Source: Thioflexithrix psekupsensis
GTDB taxonomy: Bacteria; Pseudomonadota; Gammaproteobacteria; Beggiatoales; Beggiatoaceae
NCBI RefSeq assembly: GCF_002149925.1
Contig: NZ_MSLT01000012.1
Coordinates: 1,054,001-1,118,000 of the forward strand
Reading direction: 5' to 3'
Length of the DNA: 64,000 nt
In this document: positions 1 to 8,939 of the stretch, piece after piece
Layout of the letters: each line of letters starts with the position of its first letter
How positions within the stretch are numbered: position 1 is the stretch's first letter
Program-made: the position numbers and the translations under genes
The notes under the pieces: generated by a model
What the model was told of the DNA's origin: nothing
Databases searched by the model: none
What the model saw: the letters and a program-made list of their open reading frames with translations, nothing else

Positions 1-8
1 TGCACCAT

Positions 9-49
9 AAAAATACCCGCTGAACGTTTAAAGTCCCGCGGGTATTTTT
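9..49 (-). terminator. Rho-independent terminator after pilJ (bidirectional)
   Basis: A perfect 12-bp inverted repeat (AAAAATACCCGC at 9-20 and GCGGGTATTTTT at 38-49) encloses a 17-nt loop. The arms end in A/T runs, so a GC-rich core followed by a U tract forms on either strand. It lies 29 bp beyond the pilJ stop and probably ends the pilG-H-I-J transcript. Confidence 0.8.
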
Positions 50-77
50 TCCGAAAAAATAACCAGTCTACTTGCCT

Positions 78-2165
78 TTACTTGCGTCCAGCCAGCGAAT
101 CGCCCATTTCCATAATGGCCTGTTGAACATCGTCAGGCAATTTGAAGCCAGCCACTGATTTCTTCAACTCATTGGCTAACTCGGCTAAACGTTCAATCGC
201 GGCTGCCGTTTCGTTGGTGCCGTTCGACGTTTGGGTGGTGATTTCCTGAATAATGGTCATCGTACCTGAAATGTTAGAAGCCACTGCCGCTTGCGTGCGT
301 GACGTTTGAGAAATATTTTCAATTTGTCCTGCTAATTGGACGGAAACTTTTTCAATTTCCGTCAACGATTCACCCGCACGCTCCGCAATTTTCGCTCCCG
401 CGACCACACCCGCGGTACTTTGTTCCATAGAACTAACCGCTTCATTGGTGTCGCTTTGAATGGTTTTAACCAGCGCGTCGATCTGTTTGGTGGCGTTGCC
501 TGAACGTTCGGCTAAACGTTGTACTTCATCAGCCACCACCGCAAAGCCACGTCCGGCTTCGCCTGCCATTGCCGCTTGAATGGCTGCGTTTAAGGCCAGA
601 ATGTTGGTTTGATCGGCGATGTCATCAATTAAGCCAACGATTTCACCAATCTCTTGCGAGCTTTCGCCTAAGCGTTTAATCCGTTTTGAGGTTTCTTGAA
701 TCTGCTCACGAATGTTATCCATACCGGCGATGGTATCTTGTACGGCTTTTGCCCCTTTGCTGGCAATTTCCACCGACTTTTTCGCCACATCGGCCGATTC
801 AATCGCGTTAGCCGACACTTTTTTCACCGAGTTGGCCATGCCAATAATGGCTTGACCGGCTTTAGCGATTTGTTGGGCTTGACGTTCGCTGGCGTGCGTC
901 AATTGTGCGGCCACTTGGCGCGTACTTTGTGCGGCACTGGTGACTTGGAACGCGGTTTTGTTAATACTGATGACCAATTCTCGCAAGGCTTCAATCGCGT
1001 AATTGATCGCGTCAGCAATCGCCCCCGTAAAGTCTTCTGTCACCGTCGCTGTCACCGTTAAATCACCATCGGCTAAATCGGCAATTTCACTGAGTAAACG
1101 CAAAATGGCTTCTTGATTGCGTTGATTGGTGCGTTGGCTTTCTTCCAAACGTTCGCGGGTTTCTGCGGCGCGTGCCTGATTGATGCGAATAATCAAATAA
1201 CCCAGCAATACTAACAGCACCAACACCACCACCGCTAAGACATTGCCTAAGAATGGTGAAACAAAACGAGAATTGGCAATGCGAATGTAAGTGTTTTGTA
1301 AATTCTCAATGCTGTTTAATAACTCTGGTGTCACATCGTTAATGGCCTGCGATGCGTCTTTGGCTTGGAATAACTGCTCAGATTTATCCAGAAAATCGTC
1401 TGCACGAGAAATACGCTCATCAAACAAACTGGCTAATTCTTGAATGGCCTGTTGTGCTGCCGGATGGGTGACAGGAGTCACTAATTGTCCACCATCCAGT
1501 AATGAAGCCAAAGTGTCGCTAAATTCGCTGATGTCATCACCCAGTTGTCGCTCTGCATCCAAAGCCTCTGCGTCGCCGCGGAACGAAACTCGAATACTAT
1601 TAGAAATTCGCTCCAGCAACATCAGTTGACGAGTCATCAGGTACATCTGCATGGGAGTCGCTCCGCCAGCAATCATAATTTGCAGTACGGATTCAGTTTT
1701 AGTGACCATAGGCGCGGTCAATTGAATTAACTCTTCCAATTGCAAATACAGACGGGTTACATCTTCCTGCGTGGCCAGCAATTGATTAATACTGGTGTTG
1801 GCGGTTTGCCAATGATCGGTCAAGGCCGATAACGCCAAACTGGCTTCTTCAGGAGTTCCTGGCATCTTTGTTGCTGGATTGCCTGAAGTCACTTTTTCTA
1901 AAATACCTTGGTATTCTTGTGTTTTAGTGGCGATTTCCTTGAAGGCAACCGCATCCCCACGCGCTGCTGCTGAGGCGTGTTGGTTAAACTGTTGCGACAG
2001 CAAACGTAATTGGGTCACGTAGCGCAGGTATTCTTCATCATATTCCTTGTTAATGGCAACCAGCGTAAAGGTGGCGATCATCAGCACAAATGACAGTAAG
2101 AGAACACCAATAAAGGCAAATAGCCACGTATTTGTAGAACCTAGAGTTTTTAACGGTAATTTCAT
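78..2165 (-). CDS. pilJ: Methyl-accepting chemotaxis protein, PilJ type
   Basis: This is the inner-membrane sensor of the type IV pilus (twitching) chemosensory pathway. It passes surface or pilus signals through a CheW-like adaptor to a histidine kinase. The 695-residue protein has TM helices at about 14-37 and 304-327, a long helical periplasmic region between them, a HAMP-like segment at about 355-400 and a cytoplasmic coiled coil. The conserved MCP hairpin tip ([14 protein letters not shown] and [15 protein letters not shown]) falls at about 515-553. Length and layout match PilJ of Pseudomonas. It is last of four minus-strand genes in the order pilG, pilH, pilI, pilJ. A GGAGG lies 13 nt before the ATG, a slightly long spacing. 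The PilJ assignment rests on gene order plus domain layout; MCP identity is certain. Confidence 0.9.
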   Translation of the reverse strand: MKLPLKTLGSTNTWLFAFIGVLLLSFVLMIATFTLVAINKEYDEEYLRYVTQLRLLSQQFNQHASAAARGDAVAFKEIATKTQEYQGILEKVTSGNPATKMPGTPEEASLALSALTDHWQTANTSINQLLATQEDVTRLYLQLEELIQLTAPMVTKTESVLQIMIAGGATPMQMYLMTRQLMLLERISNSIRVSFRGDAEALDAERQLGDDISEFSDTLASLLDGGQLVTPVTHPAAQQAIQELASLFDERISRADDFLDKSEQLFQAKDASQAINDVTPELLNSIENLQNTYIRIANSRFVSPFLGNVLAVVVLVLLVLLGYLIIRINQARAAETRERLEESQRTNQRNQEAILRLLSEIADLADGDLTVTATVTEDFTGAIADAINYAIEALRELVISINKTAFQVTSAAQSTRQVAAQLTHASERQAQQIAKAGQAIIGMANSVKKVSANAIESADVAKKSVEIASKGAKAVQDTIAGMDNIREQIQETSKRIKRLGESSQEIGEIVGLIDDIADQTNILALNAAIQAAMAGEAGRGFAVVADEVQRLAERSGNATKQIDALVKTIQSDTNEAVSSMEQSTAGVVAGAKIAERAGESLTEIEKVSVQLAGQIENISQTSRTQAAVASNISGTMTIIQEITTQTSNGTNETAAAIERLAELANELKKSVAGFKLPDDVQQAIMEMGDSLAGRK

Positions 2166-2295
2166 GGCTAGATGTTATCCTCCGCTGAATAAAGAAAACA
2201 TGATGAGAGCAATTCCATAACGTAATGAATGTGATGATAAAAATCGCGTTGAGTTCATCTCAAATCTCAATTTCAAATCATAAAACGCGATGTAC

Positions 2296-2844
2296 TTATT
2301 GGGCTGCTTTTAAAAAGGCATCGCTTTCGGCCAAACGGTGCAAATCAAACACAACCCACGTGTGATCTTCATAATGAAACACACCACGCGCATAAGGGGC
2401 CAACCAGATGTCTTGACAGATCGCTTCGGAATCACGGTGTTGTTCGGGAAAATGTTTGATTCCTATCACTTCATCCACCAATAATCCCGCGTTGATCCCG
2501 GCGTGATTAATCACTAATACTCGTGTAGGACTTTCTAAAATGGTCACGTGACTTTCCAAACAGGCTTGTAAGTCAATAATCGGCAGTAACTGCCCGTGAA
2601 CATTGGCTAAACCCCGTACCCAAGATTTTGCCCCCGGCACCCGCGCCATCACGGTGGGGACGGGCATGACCTCACGAATTTCAGTTAATCCAGATACTAA
2701 AGTCACTGTGCCTACCCGAAAGGCAATGCCGCGCCAAATCTGTTGGATTTTTTCCTGCCGCGGCAAACCTCGCGCTTTTTGTCGAGCGCGACGCTCCAAC
2801 TCTTGTAACCACTGAAACGGTGGTTGCGCTAAGGTGTTGGCCAT
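2296..2844 (-). CDS. pilI: CheW-like adaptor, PilI type
   Basis: This is a 182-residue single-domain CheW protein that should couple the PilJ receptor to the pilus chemotaxis kinase. The CheW fold is visible from about residue 42 onward: the segment with PVPTVMARVPGA, the core GLANVHGQLLPIIDL, then LVINHAGINAGLLVDEVIGI. A basic N-terminal stretch of about 40 residues precedes it, as in PilI. It sits between pilH (51 bp upstream) and pilJ (130 bp downstream) on the same strand. The CheW family call is secure. The PilI name comes from position in the cluster. Confidence 0.87.
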   Translation of the reverse strand: MANTLAQPPFQWLQELERRARQKARGLPRQEKIQQIWRGIAFRVGTVTLVSGLTEIREVMPVPTVMARVPGAKSWVRGLANVHGQLLPIIDLQACLESHVTILESPTRVLVINHAGINAGLLVDEVIGIKHFPEQHRDSEAICQDIWLAPYARGVFHYEDHTWVVFDLHRLAESDAFLKAAQ

Positions 2845-2895
2845 CTTTAGAAAACTCTCCAGAACGAAGTGGATGCGATGTCAGGGAACATTGGA

Positions 2896-3258
2896 TTAGC
2901 CAATGAGTTTTTTCACAGCGGCTAACAATTCATCTTGTTTGACGGGCTTAACCAAGAATTCTTTCGCTCCCTGCATCAACCCCCATGCACGGTCACTTTC
3001 CATATTTTTGGACGAAACAATGACCACCGGTATATTTTTGGTATCTTCGCCTTTCGTGATTTTACGGGTGGCTTGGAAACCATTCAGGCCGGGCATGACG
3101 ACATCCATAATAATCAAGTTAGGCTTGATTTCCTTAGCCTTTTGTATGCCTTCTTCGCCATTGGTGGCCTCGGAAGTCTGGTAGCCTTGACTCTCCAGAA
3201 TATTTTTGACGAGGTAGGCATCTGTGGGTGAATCATCAACGATTAATATGTGCGCCAT
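2896..3258 (-). CDS. pilH: Single-domain response regulator, PilH type
   Basis: This is a 120-residue CheY-like receiver with no output domain. The acidic pair D8/D9, the phospho-acceptor D52 in IIMDVVMPG, the switch serine at 82 and K104 in the LVKP loop are all present. In Pseudomonas, PilH opposes PilG in controlling pilus retraction and cAMP signalling. This protein resembles PilH in length and in the VVIVSSKNMESDRAWGLMQG region. It lies directly upstream of pilI in the same orientation. Receiver identity is certain; PilH rather than a generic CheY is inferred from sequence flavour and order. Confidence 0.87.
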   Translation of the reverse strand: MAHILIVDDSPTDAYLVKNILESQGYQTSEATNGEEGIQKAKEIKPNLIIMDVVMPGLNGFQATRKITKGEDTKNIPVVIVSSKNMESDRAWGLMQGAKEFLVKPVKQDELLAAVKKLIG

Positions 3259-3478
3259 ACCGATACTTTTTTCTAGCGAAAGTGAGAAACATCAGATAAC
3301 GACGACCAAGTGGGTCGGCTGTATCTACCCAAGCGCGTGCCGAATGGAAACGCGCACCTGCGATATTACGGTTGTTCGTGTCGTTAAGCAACTGGACAAA
3401 CGGCGATGTCAGCTTAACGAGAAAAGGCAATGTCATCGCATCTGCCTCGTGTTGACTATCGCCGAGTGAATGCACCGA
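3259..3478. other. pilG-pilH intergenic spacer
   Basis: This 220-bp spacer between two co-oriented regulators is longer than elsewhere in the cluster and could hold a promoter for pilH. A short minus-strand open frame fills it but shows no recognisable domain or convincing ribosome site. I see no structured element. Confidence 0.4.
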
Positions 3479-3922
3479 TTACCCTGCTTTGACATCAACG
3501 ACATAGGTTTTAATCGTACTGAGAAGTTCTTCACGGGTAAAGGGCTTTGTCATGTAATGCTCCGCGCCGACAATGCGGCTACGGGCGCGTTCAAAAAGCC
3601 CATCTTTACTCGATAACATGACGATGGGGGTCTTTTTAAAAGCTTGATTATTCTTGATCAAAGCACATGTTTGGTAGCCGTCGAGGCGAGGCATCATGAT
3701 GTCAACAAAAATGATGTTGGGTTGATGCTCCATGACTTTTGACAACGACTCAAAGCCGTCGGTGGCGGTAATGACCTCGCAGCCCGCTTTTTTCAAAAGG
3801 GTTTCAGCGGTTCGACGGATGGTTTTGCTGTCGTCAATCACAACGACTTTGATGCCTTCAAAACTGGTTTCTGCGCTCACTGTTTTGCCTGCCCATTCAG
3901 ACACACTCTTGCGATGCGTCAA
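3479..3922 (-). CDS. pilG: Response regulator, PilG type
   Basis: This is a 147-residue single-domain receiver. After a roughly 23-residue N-terminal extension, the receiver shows D30/D31, phospho-acceptor D74 in IFVDIMMPRLDG, S104/S105 and K126 in MTKPF. PilG is the receiver that links the Chp kinase to pilus extension, and its family has such a short extension. First gene of the pilG-H-I-J set, transcribed on the minus strand. The start could be slightly downstream of the one chosen, because the extension is not conserved enough for me to judge. Confidence 0.86.
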   Translation of the reverse strand: MTHRKSVSEWAGKTVSAETSFEGIKVVVIDDSKTIRRTAETLLKKAGCEVITATDGFESLSKVMEHQPNIIFVDIMMPRLDGYQTCALIKNNQAFKKTPIVMLSSKDGLFERARSRIVGAEHYMTKPFTREELLSTIKTYVVDVKAG

Positions 3923-4442
3923 CGGTATAGGCTTCCTTGCGGGGAAGCTGTGTTTTACGAATTATTTCTTTGTGTGGGGCGCGGTGAGTCCCGCAACAAC
4001 ACACAATGAAACATGATGTTGTTCAGTTGTACAAAAGAAATTCGGCTTTTCAGGAGTCAGCTCATGAATGAAGCCTTGTCACTTTATGGTTTACTTAGGG
4101 CGCGCCCAGTTTAAGCGTTTAGCGGGCAATTGAAAAGACCCAATTGCGTGGACGTGAGCCGTTTATCCTAAAAACGTGCCTTTTTCAAGGCGAATGCAAT
4201 GCGGTGAGGGGGAATGGCTCGCATTGTGTTATACCCACTAGGTGGTGCGAAATGCCAGTGACCCGCCGCTGATGCCCTAATGATACGCGATTTAACAGTG
4301 AATTCAATCGTATTGTTAAAGTATTTTCTAGCTTTAAGCAAGGAAATGCAAGTGGCATAAAGTAATTTTTCCCGTTTTCAGTCACGTGCCAAAGCCATTG
4401 GGTTCGTTTGGGCGTTCTGGGGTTTGGCACGTTGGACAGGGA
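3923..4442. other. 520-bp region without a supported gene
   Basis: This is the space upstream of pilG and downstream of the DUF2333 gene. It contains a short AACAACA/TGTTGTT inverted repeat at 3995-4023 and the hairpin listed separately at 4384-4432. An 81-codon minus-strand frame at 4185-4430 has no recognisable features and I do not call it. The pilG promoter presumably lies in the left part, but I cannot point to a clear -35/-10 pair. Confidence 0.45.
4384..4432 (-). terminator. Inverted repeat just past the DUF2333 gene; possible terminator
   Basis: ACGTGCCAAA (4384-4393) and TTTGGCACGT (4423-4432) form a perfect 10-bp stem around a 29-nt loop. It begins 10 bp beyond the DUF2333 stop, in the right place for transcript termination, but there is no U tract immediately after the stem. 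A protein-binding site is the alternative. Confidence 0.35.
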
Positions 4443-5561
4443 TTAACCGCGTTGTAATAATTCTCGCAGTTCAATAATTCCCGCATTGGCACGGGAAATA
4501 TAACCCGCCATCACCAAAGAATGATTGGCAAAAAAACCAAAATCAGAACCATTTAAAATCATCGGACTCCACACGGTACGTTGGGTGGATTCTAGTTCAC
4601 GAATGATTTGTTGTAGACTGACTCTGGCGTTTTTCTTTTCTAACACTTCTTTGAAATCAATGTCAATGGCGTGTAACAAATGCAATAACGCCCACGTGGT
4701 GCCGCGAGTTTCGTAAAAAACATCATCAATTTCTAGCCAAGGGGTTTTGGTGTGATCGACGGCTTCTTGTCCGGTGGCGCGACGAGCATCGGGATCACCG
4801 GCTAAATCAATATTTAACCGAGCTTGTCCCACACTGGCACTGAGTCGTTGGGATAAATCGCCTAAACGACGTGATACCGTTCTCAACCAATCGGTTAAAT
4901 TGTCTGCACGAGAGAAAAATTGGGCATCTTGGCGACTGGGATCAGCCAGCATATTGAGATAGGCTTCTACGCCAGCAATCCCTTGCGCATACTCACTCTC
5001 AGCGGCGGGAAACATCCACGCCATATTGTCCACGTTAAAACGGGGTTCGGCGTTGGCTAGGTCTTTACTTTCGTCGCCTAAGGTTTGCGAGCGGCTGATG
5101 TCGTTGCGCAGCACCTTTGTGAAATCACGCACTTGTCGTAAAACACCAAATTCCCAGTTTGGAATATTGTCCATAAAAATACCCGGTGGCATTTTATCAT
5201 TACTTAAATAGCCGCCGGGTTTATTTAACAAGGTATTGCTGATTTGAATCAACGTATTTGTTGTAATATAGCCCACCACAAGTGTTTCATTACGGGCTTT
5301 GGCACGTTCTTCTGCGGCGGCTTGTACGTCAAATAAATCAGGTTCCATGCCCCAGTAAAGGCTCAATAAAAACAAGAAAACCACAATAATGCCCACAACC
5401 ACCATCGCAAAACGCAATAATCCCTGTTGTCTCAAAGAAAACCAGCGAAGCCAACCCGAACGAGTCGATTGACTTGCAACAGCAGGGTTTGTGTCTGGGG
5501 TGATTGGATTCATTTCTGGATTTGAATCTTCACGGTTAGAATGGGTAGATGGGTCGCTCAT
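4443..5561 (-). CDS. DUF2333 family membrane protein
   Basis: A 372-residue protein of unknown function belonging, by my reading, to the DUF2333 family of gammaproteobacterial inner-membrane proteins. A Ser/Thr/Asn-rich N terminus (about 45 residues) is followed by one TM helix (LLRFAMVVVGIIVVFLFLLS, then LYWG). The rest is a mostly helical, probably periplasmic domain with conserved-looking stretches such as PPGIFMDNIPNWEFG, WLEIDDVFYETRG and SDFGFFANHSLVMAGYISRA. I chose the ATG at 5561 because AGGAGAG sits just upstream of it. An in-frame start 22 codons earlier lacks a ribosome site. It follows a dynamin-like GTPase, with a terminator-like hairpin between the two. Function unknown. Confidence 0.8.
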   Translation of the reverse strand: MSDPSTHSNREDSNPEMNPITPDTNPAVASQSTRSGWLRWFSLRQQGLLRFAMVVVGIIVVFLFLLSLYWGMEPDLFDVQAAAEERAKARNETLVVGYITTNTLIQISNTLLNKPGGYLSNDKMPPGIFMDNIPNWEFGVLRQVRDFTKVLRNDISRSQTLGDESKDLANAEPRFNVDNMAWMFPAAESEYAQGIAGVEAYLNMLADPSRQDAQFFSRADNLTDWLRTVSRRLGDLSQRLSASVGQARLNIDLAGDPDARRATGQEAVDHTKTPWLEIDDVFYETRGTTWALLHLLHAIDIDFKEVLEKKNARVSLQQIIRELESTQRTVWSPMILNGSDFGFFANHSLVMAGYISRANAGIIELRELLQRG

Positions 5562-5610
5562 GAAAACTCTCCTGAATAAGCGGCTGATTGGACTCAATCC
5601 TGAAATTTCC

Positions 5611-5649
5611 GAAAAATGGCGTGGCATTGCCCTGAGGAAACCACGCCAT
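5611..5649 (-). terminator. Terminator between dynamin-like GTPase and DUF2333 genes
   Basis: On the minus strand ATGGCGTGG pairs with CCACGCCAT (5641-5649 with 5616-5624, 9 bp, 16-nt loop) and is followed directly by TTTT. It lies 23 bp past the GTPase stop. It should end or attenuate that transcript before the DUF2333 gene. Confidence 0.6.
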
Positions 5650-5672
5650 GATGGCTGACGATAGGAATTTTC

Positions 5673-7085
5673 TTAATTGGCACCGGAAGGATTGGTGAAG
5701 CGATCATTCAATCGTTTGACATATTCGTTACATTTTGCCCGGACGTTGGCGAGGCGACGGCGAGCGTATCCACCCCAACCAGAAGGCGTATTGGAAAATT
5801 TAAACGCGCTGGCATTCTTCTTAAATGCCCGTTGCAAACTTTCGCGGGTGCGATCATCCATGACCTGCATTCCGATTTGAGCGATGGTGTGACGGGTAGC
5901 GGCTTGAGTCACCTTTGTGTGTAGCCACCACAGCACCACAATCAACACCCCAGTGGCAATGCCCCACTCTAACGGTGCCATGTTCATCAAGGGAGAAAGA
6001 TCGGGCGTAGTAACCCCGTAAGCAACCCCCAACAACACCGCCACCAGAATAAATAAACTCAAATTACCCCAAAATACCCGCGATTTCCAACGCGCCAACC
6101 AATCGCTTAATTGAGGCACTAAACGATCTTCAATATCACGGCTAATTTGTTCTAACACACTAACAATGCGATAAGCGCGTTCATTTTTCACTTGATCAAT
6201 GCGGGTGTGGATTTCTTTTAAATCTTCAGCCAGTTTCGTTTCGTAACGTTGTTTAACGACGGGGTCATTAATGGGCATGGCAATGGTGGGATCGTAGATA
6301 CGATAAAAACGTCCGGCAGTCAATCCGGCTTGGGCGAGGGAGCGTTGCCACGCAGCGACCACTTCTTCTAAATTATCTTCACGGGCAGTCACATCAATTT
6401 GATTGAGGATAAACAAGAACTTATTGGCATCGGGGCGATCAATAGTCTCAGCCACCAAATGTTCCAACGTATCTCGCATGGCACCGGGTTCAGGATGACG
6501 CGCATCAAAGAAAACCAACACCAAATCAGATAAATCAATAATATGTTTAGTAATGCGCAGAGTAGAAGTCCGTTGACTGTCAGCATCAAAGCCGGGGGAA
6601 TCAATAATAATTCGCCCTTTTAACTTTTCACTGGCGCAGGTTTTCACTTGCAAGTAAGAATCAACGCGGTGGCCGCTGCTGCTTACCAATTCTCTAATCC
6701 CTTGACTGATTTGATAAAACGGAAACCGTGGATCCGCATCCAAAGCCGTACCGGGTAAAGTGGACATTCCTTGATCATTGCCACCCAAACAAATCACGGT
6801 AAATTTATCATCAACAGCTTGCGTGCCGGTGCGTTGTAATTTTTGTCCCAAAAAACCGTTGATAAACGTGGACTTACCAGAAGAGTACGTTCCCAACACC
6901 GACACCATCGGCCACCAAGAGACACGAGTGGCATAAGATTCCTCTTCACCAATCAGGCCGAGATTGTAAGCCACTTCGTCCAATTCTCGAAAAGATTCAA
7001 CCACATCTTGCAATACATCGATTTCATTTTTTAAGTGATGCTGCAAATTTTCCAAATGGGTAGTAATTTGTATATGTTCTGACAT
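5673..7085 (-). CDS. Dynamin-like GTPase with two C-terminal membrane helices
   Basis: This 470-residue protein has a dynamin/EHD-type G domain: P-loop GTYSSGKST at 65-73, switch Thr in the RTGTQAVDDKFT segment, G3 DSPG at 162-165, and NQID at 228-231 in place of the usual N/TKxD G4 motif. Helical arms follow, then two hydrophobic segments at about 341-360 and 374-390, and a basic C-terminal tail. Bacterial dynamin-like proteins bind and remodel membranes; here the hairpin would anchor the protein in the inner membrane. GAGGAA lies nine bases before the ATG. The downstream neighbour is a DUF2333 membrane protein. The biological role is unknown; the fold assignment is solid. Confidence 0.82.
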   Translation of the reverse strand: MSEHIQITTHLENLQHHLKNEIDVLQDVVESFRELDEVAYNLGLIGEEESYATRVSWWPMVSVLGTYSSGKSTFINGFLGQKLQRTGTQAVDDKFTVICLGGNDQGMSTLPGTALDADPRFPFYQISQGIRELVSSSGHRVDSYLQVKTCASEKLKGRIIIDSPGFDADSQRTSTLRITKHIIDLSDLVLVFFDARHPEPGAMRDTLEHLVAETIDRPDANKFLFILNQIDVTAREDNLEEVVAAWQRSLAQAGLTAGRFYRIYDPTIAMPINDPVVKQRYETKLAEDLKEIHTRIDQVKNERAYRIVSVLEQISRDIEDRLVPQLSDWLARWKSRVFWGNLSLFILVAVLLGVAYGVTTPDLSPLMNMAPLEWGIATGVLIVVLWWLHTKVTQAATRHTIAQIGMQVMDDRTRESLQRAFKKNASAFKFSNTPSGWGGYARRRLANVRAKCNEYVKRLNDRFTNPSGAN

Positions 7086-7228
7086 AGGCGTGTTCCTCGT
7101 TTGATGTCACGATTGGGGTAAAAAATCGACTTTTTACAGGGATACCAGAAAACTGGAGTTGCGTTTATTTGTCCATTATGGTTATCCCAAAGCGCAGTCA
7201 CAAGCGCAGTAAAGTAGGGCAGGCTTGT

Positions 7229-8155
7229 TTAAGACAGTAACGCTTGTTTTGCTTGAATAACATCTTGTTCAATTTGAATTTTTAGGGCAGAAAATGATTC
7301 AAAACGTTGTTCATCGCGTATTTTTTTTACAAATTCAATTTCTACATATTGGCCATAAAACATTTCATTAATATCAAATAGATGTACTTCTAATAAATGA
7401 TATTTTCCGCCCACCGTTGGACGCATCCCAAGGTTGGCAATGCCCGGCAAAGGACAATCATGCAACCCATGAAGATACACCGCAAAAACGCCTGAAATGG
7501 GTGATTTTAAACGATGCAAGGCAATATTCGCTGTAGGAAAACCAATGGTACGCCCGCGCTGCTGACCGTAACCCACCCGACCACATACCGTATAAGGCCG
7601 CCCCAGTAATTCATATGCCAGTTGCATATCGCCTTGCGCTAAGGCTTGTCGAATACGAGTGCTGCTGACCCGTTCACCATTGAGCAAAAAGGCAGGATAA
7701 GACTCCACCGTAAAACCGTGACGTTCGCCGGCGCGTGCCAAAGTAGACACCGTCCCTTCGCGTCCGCGCCCAAAGTGAAAATCATCCCCAATCACCACAT
7801 GACGAACTTGTAATCCATCAATCAAGAGGTGTCGAATAAAATCATCCGCCGCACATTGGGCAAACTGCGGATCAAACCGCATACAAAGTACCCGATCCAC
7901 TCCGTATAACCGTAAAGTCATCAGTTTTTCCCGCAAACGGGTCAAACGAGCGGGAGCGTATTCAGGCATAAAAAATTCGGTGGGTTGTGGTTCAAAAATC
8001 ATGACGGTGGTGGGCAAATGCAATGCTGTGGCATGTTGCAGCAAGCGTTGTAATAGCATTTGGTGGCCACGATGTACTCCATCAAAATTGCCAATAGTGG
8101 CGACACAGCCGCGATGTCGTGGACGTAATTGACTTAAATGACGAATAAATTCCAT
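7229..8155 (-). CDS. ribF: Bifunctional riboflavin kinase / FAD synthetase
   Basis: This enzyme phosphorylates riboflavin to FMN and adenylates FMN to FAD in the cytoplasm. The 308-residue protein has the N-terminal nucleotidyltransferase domain with NFDGVHRGH at 23-31 (the HxGH-type motif), FHFGRGREG at 126-134 and SSTRIR at 164-169. The C-terminal flavokinase domain starts near 185, with GFPTAN at 205-210. Length and order match proteobacterial RibF. It lies 45 bp downstream of the yfiR-like gene on the same strand, so the two may be co-transcribed. In many gammaproteobacteria ribF precedes ileS and lspA; neither is seen here. Confidence 0.95.
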   Translation of the reverse strand: MEFIRHLSQLRPRHRGCVATIGNFDGVHRGHQMLLQRLLQHATALHLPTTVMIFEPQPTEFFMPEYAPARLTRLREKLMTLRLYGVDRVLCMRFDPQFAQCAADDFIRHLLIDGLQVRHVVIGDDFHFGRGREGTVSTLARAGERHGFTVESYPAFLLNGERVSSTRIRQALAQGDMQLAYELLGRPYTVCGRVGYGQQRGRTIGFPTANIALHRLKSPISGVFAVYLHGLHDCPLPGIANLGMRPTVGGKYHLLEVHLFDINEMFYGQYVEIEFVKKIRDEQRFESFSALKIQIEQDVIQAKQALLS

Positions 8156-8200
8156 AAACCGATGTTAATCATGTTATTTTTATAGGTGATAATTTGTTGC

Positions 8201-8818
8201 TTATTCTTTTACAATTTTTGAAACGCGCAATAAATTGGCACTGATCACCAAATCCACTTGGCGTGCCGCCGCTAAATTGACCATTAATCGCACATTACTA
8301 CTTTGCAAATAAAATTCAATGATACCGCCCGCTTGAGCAAAATCGACAATATCACTCACCGTTAAAATTGGCCGGTTACCAATGTCTTTTAGAATATTTT
8401 TTAAATCACTGGCTTCGGAGTCACTGACAAATAAAACCTGACAATTTAGTAACTCAGCCAATAGGTTAGAACGTTTAATTAAAATATGTCGTCCTTGTAC
8501 TTTTTCACCTTGTACGGCGATGTCTAAGTTTTTCTTAAAAGGGTCTTTACCATAAACACAAATGTAAAAAGAATCATCATCAGAAAAGGCCTTTTCTGGC
8601 CATTTCACAAAGTTAGCAAAGTTATATAAAAAAACGGCTTTAACTTGATATTCATCCGCCACACTGGTATTCGCCAGCGCAGAACCTGAATGCAACCCCC
8701 CCACCAACAAAGTAAAAAAATAACACAGCCTCGTTGTGGCTGGGGAAAGTCGCCATATTGTATGGCGGTATGAAATAAAACGTCTTAGTTGACTCAGCAT
8801 GGAATTAAAAAGTGGCAC
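8201..8818 (-). CDS. YfiR-family periplasmic protein (DUF4154)
   Basis: This 205-residue protein has a basic N terminus, a hydrophobic signal segment at about 28-49 (LCYFFTLLVGG and following) ending at ALANTS, and then a YfiR/DUF4154 domain: EYQVKAVFLYNFANFVKWPE, CVYGKDPF, GRHILIKR, ILTVSD and IIEFYLQSSNVRLMVNL. In Pseudomonas, YfiR is a periplasmic repressor of the diguanylate cyclase YfiN and so tunes c-di-GMP, attachment and biofilm. No cyclase gene is adjacent here, and the partner may lie elsewhere. The start codon (GTG at 8818 or ATG at 8800) is uncertain because neither has a clear ribosome site. Confidence 0.8.
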   Translation of the reverse strand: MPLFNSMLSQLRRFISYRHTIWRLSPATTRLCYFFTLLVGGLHSGSALANTSVADEYQVKAVFLYNFANFVKWPEKAFSDDDSFYICVYGKDPFKKNLDIAVQGEKVQGRHILIKRSNLLAELLNCQVLFVSDSEASDLKNILKDIGNRPILTVSDIVDFAQAGGIIEFYLQSSNVRLMVNLAAARQVDLVISANLLRVSKIVKE

Positions 8819-8851
8819 GTGGCAAACTCAGGTTAATTGATTCTTGGTAAT

Positions 8852-8886
8852 GCGATGTGATATTTCATATCACTACGAAACATCGC
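8852..8886. promoter_or_regulatory. Nested palindrome upstream of the yfiR-like gene
   Basis: GTGATAT-TTC-ATATCAC (8857-8873) is a perfect 7-bp inverted repeat with a 3-bp centre. It is bracketed by GCGATG (8852-8857) and CATCGC (8881-8886). It lies 39-68 bp before the yfiR-like start. The size suits an operator for a dimeric regulator or a short mRNA hairpin; there is no U tract. Confidence 0.35.
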
Positions 8887-8939
8887 CATGATTTTAATTC
8901 AGTATTAAAGTGAATTTTAGACGATTTTAAGGTTTTTCC

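Noticed and set aside
4185-4430. Minus-strand frame of 81 codons downstream of the DUF2333 gene
   Set aside because: No recognisable features, and it overlaps the inverted repeat at 4384-4432.
4423-4436. Sigma-54-like TGGCACG word
   Set aside because: The TTGC half at the proper distance is absent, and the word is one arm of a hairpin past a gene end.
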